A stretch of DNA of 64,000 nt from Abiotrophia defectiva ATCC 49176 (GTDB taxonomy: Bacteria; Bacillota; Bacilli; Lactobacillales; Aerococcaceae), in the NCBI RefSeq assembly GCF_000160075.2, contig NZ_KI535340.1:1195449-1259448 (forward strand), given 5' to 3'. The notes beneath the pieces are model-generated. The model was not told where the DNA came from. It did not search any database and saw only the letters and a program-made list of their open reading frames with translations. The translations under genes were made by a program, and so were the position numbers. How positions within the stretch are numbered: the stretch's first letter is position 1; each line of letters opens with the position of its first letter. This document shows, in pieces, positions 62,392-64,000 of this stretch.

Positions 62392-63828
62392 ATGAAAGTT
62401 TTATTTGCTTCCGCAGAAGCGGCACCCTTTTTCAAGACGGGCGGCCTAGGTGACGTTGCCTATGCCTTGCCTAAGGAATTAGCTAAGCAGGGCGTAGACA
62501 TTCGGGTGGTCTTGCCTTACTACACCCAAACGCCTCAGCAATACAAGGACCAAATCCAAGAAATTGCCCATTTCCGCTTCCAATTAGGCGGTCGGAATGT
62601 CTACTGCGGCATTAAGTATCTGGAAATGGACGGGGTCAAGTACTACTTCATCGATAACTTGGCATACTTTGACCGGCCGGCCCTCTATGGCCAATGGGAT
62701 GATGGCGAACGCTTCGGCTACTTCTCAACGGCTATTATTGAGATGCTGGAAGTCATTGACTGGATTCCAGACATTATTCACTGTAATGACTGGCACACCG
62801 CTATGGTGCCCGTACTCCTGGTGGACCGTTATCACTGGAAAGACCGCTTGCGTCATATCCGCAAGGTCTTGACCATTCACAACCTACGTTTCCAAGGGGT
62901 CTATGATCCAGCCATCTTGGGCCAAGTCTTCGGGACCGGCTATAATGTCTATACCGAAGATGGGGCTAAGTACTATGACCGGGTCAACTATCTCAAGGGT
63001 GGCATTAACTTCTCTGACCGGATTACTACGGTTAGTCCAACCTATGCCCATGAGATTACTACCCAGGCCTTTGGTGAGAACCTAGAAGGGGTCCTCAAGT
63101 ACAACGAATGGAAATTAAGCGGGATTATTAACGGTATTGATTATGACCTCAATAATCCTGAGACAGACCCACTCATTCCACATCACTTTAATGTCTCGGA
63201 CTTAAGTGGTAAGGCAGCTAACAAGGCGGCCTTGCAAGAACGCTTAGGCTTGCCAGTCAATCCAGATGTGGCCATGATTGGTATGGTCTCTCGCTTGACC
63301 GACCAGAAGGGCTTCCAGTTAGTGGAAGAACGCATGGAAGAATTACTGCAGGCAGAAGTTCAGGTAGTCCTCTTAGGGACTGGGGAGCCGCAATTCGAGC
63401 ACTCCTTCCGTTACTTCGAGTCACGTTATCCTGACAAGATGAAGAGTCTCATTACCTTTGACTTGGGACTAGCCCAACAAATCTATGCTAGCTGTGACTT
63501 CTTCTTGATGCCAAGTGCCTTCGAGCCTTGCGGTCTGTCACAACTCATGGCCATGCGCTATGGGACCTTGCCAATTGTCCATGAGACAGGGGGCTTGCGT
63601 GACACCGTTCAACCTTACAACCAATATACCGGGGAGGGGACAGGTTATTCCTTCAATCGTTTCGACGGTTGGACCATGCTCCAAACCATCTACTATGCGC
63701 TAGATGTCTACTATAACCGACCTGGCGCTCACAAGCAATTGGTAGAACAGGCCATGACCCGAGACTTTTCTTGGACCGGGCCAACCAAAGAATACTTAGC
63801 TCTCTACCATTCGCTACTTCAAGGATAG
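62392..63828 (+). CDS. glgA: Glycogen synthase (ADP-glucose type)
   Basis: 478 residues, GT5 family. ADP-glucose-binding KTGGLGDV (residues 16-23), then HCNDWHTAMVP, NGIDYDLNNP, GMVSRLTDQKG and the C-terminal PSAFEPCGLSQLMAMRYG. It extends alpha-1,4-glucan chains. It lies 10 bases after glgD with AAAGGAG. Confidence 0.96.
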   Translation: MKVLFASAEAAPFFKTGGLGDVAYALPKELAKQGVDIRVVLPYYTQTPQQYKDQIQEIAHFRFQLGGRNVYCGIKYLEMDGVKYYFIDNLAYFDRPALYGQWDDGERFGYFSTAIIEMLEVIDWIPDIIHCNDWHTAMVPVLLVDRYHWKDRLRHIRKVLTIHNLRFQGVYDPAILGQVFGTGYNVYTEDGAKYYDRVNYLKGGINFSDRITTVSPTYAHEITTQAFGENLEGVLKYNEWKLSGIINGIDYDLNNPETDPLIPHHFNVSDLSGKAANKAALQERLGLPVNPDVAMIGMVSRLTDQKGFQLVEERMEELLQAEVQVVLLGTGEPQFEHSFRYFESRYPDKMKSLITFDLGLAQQIYASCDFFLMPSAFEPCGLSQLMAMRYGTLPIVHETGGLRDTVQPYNQYTGEGTGYSFNRFDGWTMLQTIYYALDVYYNRPGAHKQLVEQAMTRDFSWTGPTKEYLALYHSLLQG

Positions 63829-63837
63829 TTAGCTCAG

Positions 63838-63867
63838 AAGAGACCAAGCACTTGCTTGCGTCTCTTT
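63838..63867 (+). terminator. Hairpin after glgA
   Basis: AAGAGAC-AAGC/GCTT-GTCTCTT followed by TCTTGG. The T run is weak, so probably an attenuator before the next glg gene. Confidence 0.55.
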
Positions 63868-63903
63868 CTTGGGCTTATGCCACACTTATTTAGGAGGAAA
63901 TCA

Positions 63904-64000
63904 ATGAAGGTCGATGCATTCAAAGACGCCTATAAGAAGAAGTTTGAAGATATGTTCGCCGTGCCTTATACCTCTGGTAGCACTACTGAACAATTCCAAG
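63904..64000 (+). CDS. Start of the next glg gene, probably glycogen phosphorylase, cut by the window edge
   Basis: Only 32 residues are visible (MKVDAFKDAYKKKFEDMF, then AVPYTSGSTTEQFQ). AGGAGG lies 7 bases upstream. The position after glgA and the start of the sequence fit GlgP, but the visible part is too short to prove it. Confidence 0.5.
   Translation, partial: MKVDAFKDAYKKKFEDMFAVPYTSGSTTEQFQ

Overview
The window looks like a low-GC-group Gram-positive coccus of the order Lactobacillales, but with a base composition near 50% GC. Pointers are strong AAAGGAGG-type ribosome sites, a YSIRK/LPXTG giant surface protein, comGA-GG, prsA, yhaO-yhaN-yhaM, a glgBCDA operon with the Firmicute-type GlgD subunit, an Ula ascorbate PTS operon and a malA-type DUF1189 gene. 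Aerococcaceae (for example Abiotrophia-like) would fit, but this is an inference from gene content, not a match I could run.

Layout. 1-247: the end of an IS256-family element running off the left edge, then two copies of a palindromic repeat. 408-5522 (minus strand): a YjjG-like HAD phosphatase, an AT-rich DUF1524/HNH-like gene, glutathione peroxidase, DUF438 and DUF1858 proteins and a split ThrE-type Thr/Ser exporter. 5728-9100: serine dehydratase sdaAB-sdaAA, a small unknown gene, recX and a YlbF/YheA-family gene. 9239-14941: yhaO-yhaN-yhaM and a His/Cys-rich SRPBCC protein. 15353-28048: a 4,231-residue adhesin with 46 DUF1542 repeats. 28243-31014: small exported proteins, a CpXC protein and a type II toxin-antitoxin pair.

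The second half is mostly carbohydrate metabolism and surface functions. 31224-38147 holds two intracellular GH13 enzymes, a candidate small RNA and malEFG, followed by malA; no transporter ATPase is present, so one must be supplied from elsewhere. 39701-46296 is an L-ascorbate operon (DeoR-type repressor divergent from ulaG-C-A-B-D-E-F). 46406-47853 holds two tandem exported paralogues, then tRNA-Arg(CCG), hit, a YtxH-like gene and prsA. 51019-55389 is the complete comG pseudopilus operon, followed by a convergent candidate structured RNA. After gloA, cdd and a phosphodiesterase comes the glycogen operon glgB-C-D-A, whose next gene (probably glgP) is cut by the right edge.

Maltodextrin uptake, GH13 degradation and glycogen synthesis/breakdown form a coherent alpha-glucan storage programme. 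LacI/CcpA-like operator sequences lie at the mal, ula, cdd and glg promoters. The most notable features are two candidate small RNAs (34.3 kb and 55.4 kb), a malE and a prsA that both lack the lipobox cysteine expected in Gram-positive bacteria, and the block-wise homogenised DUF1542 array.
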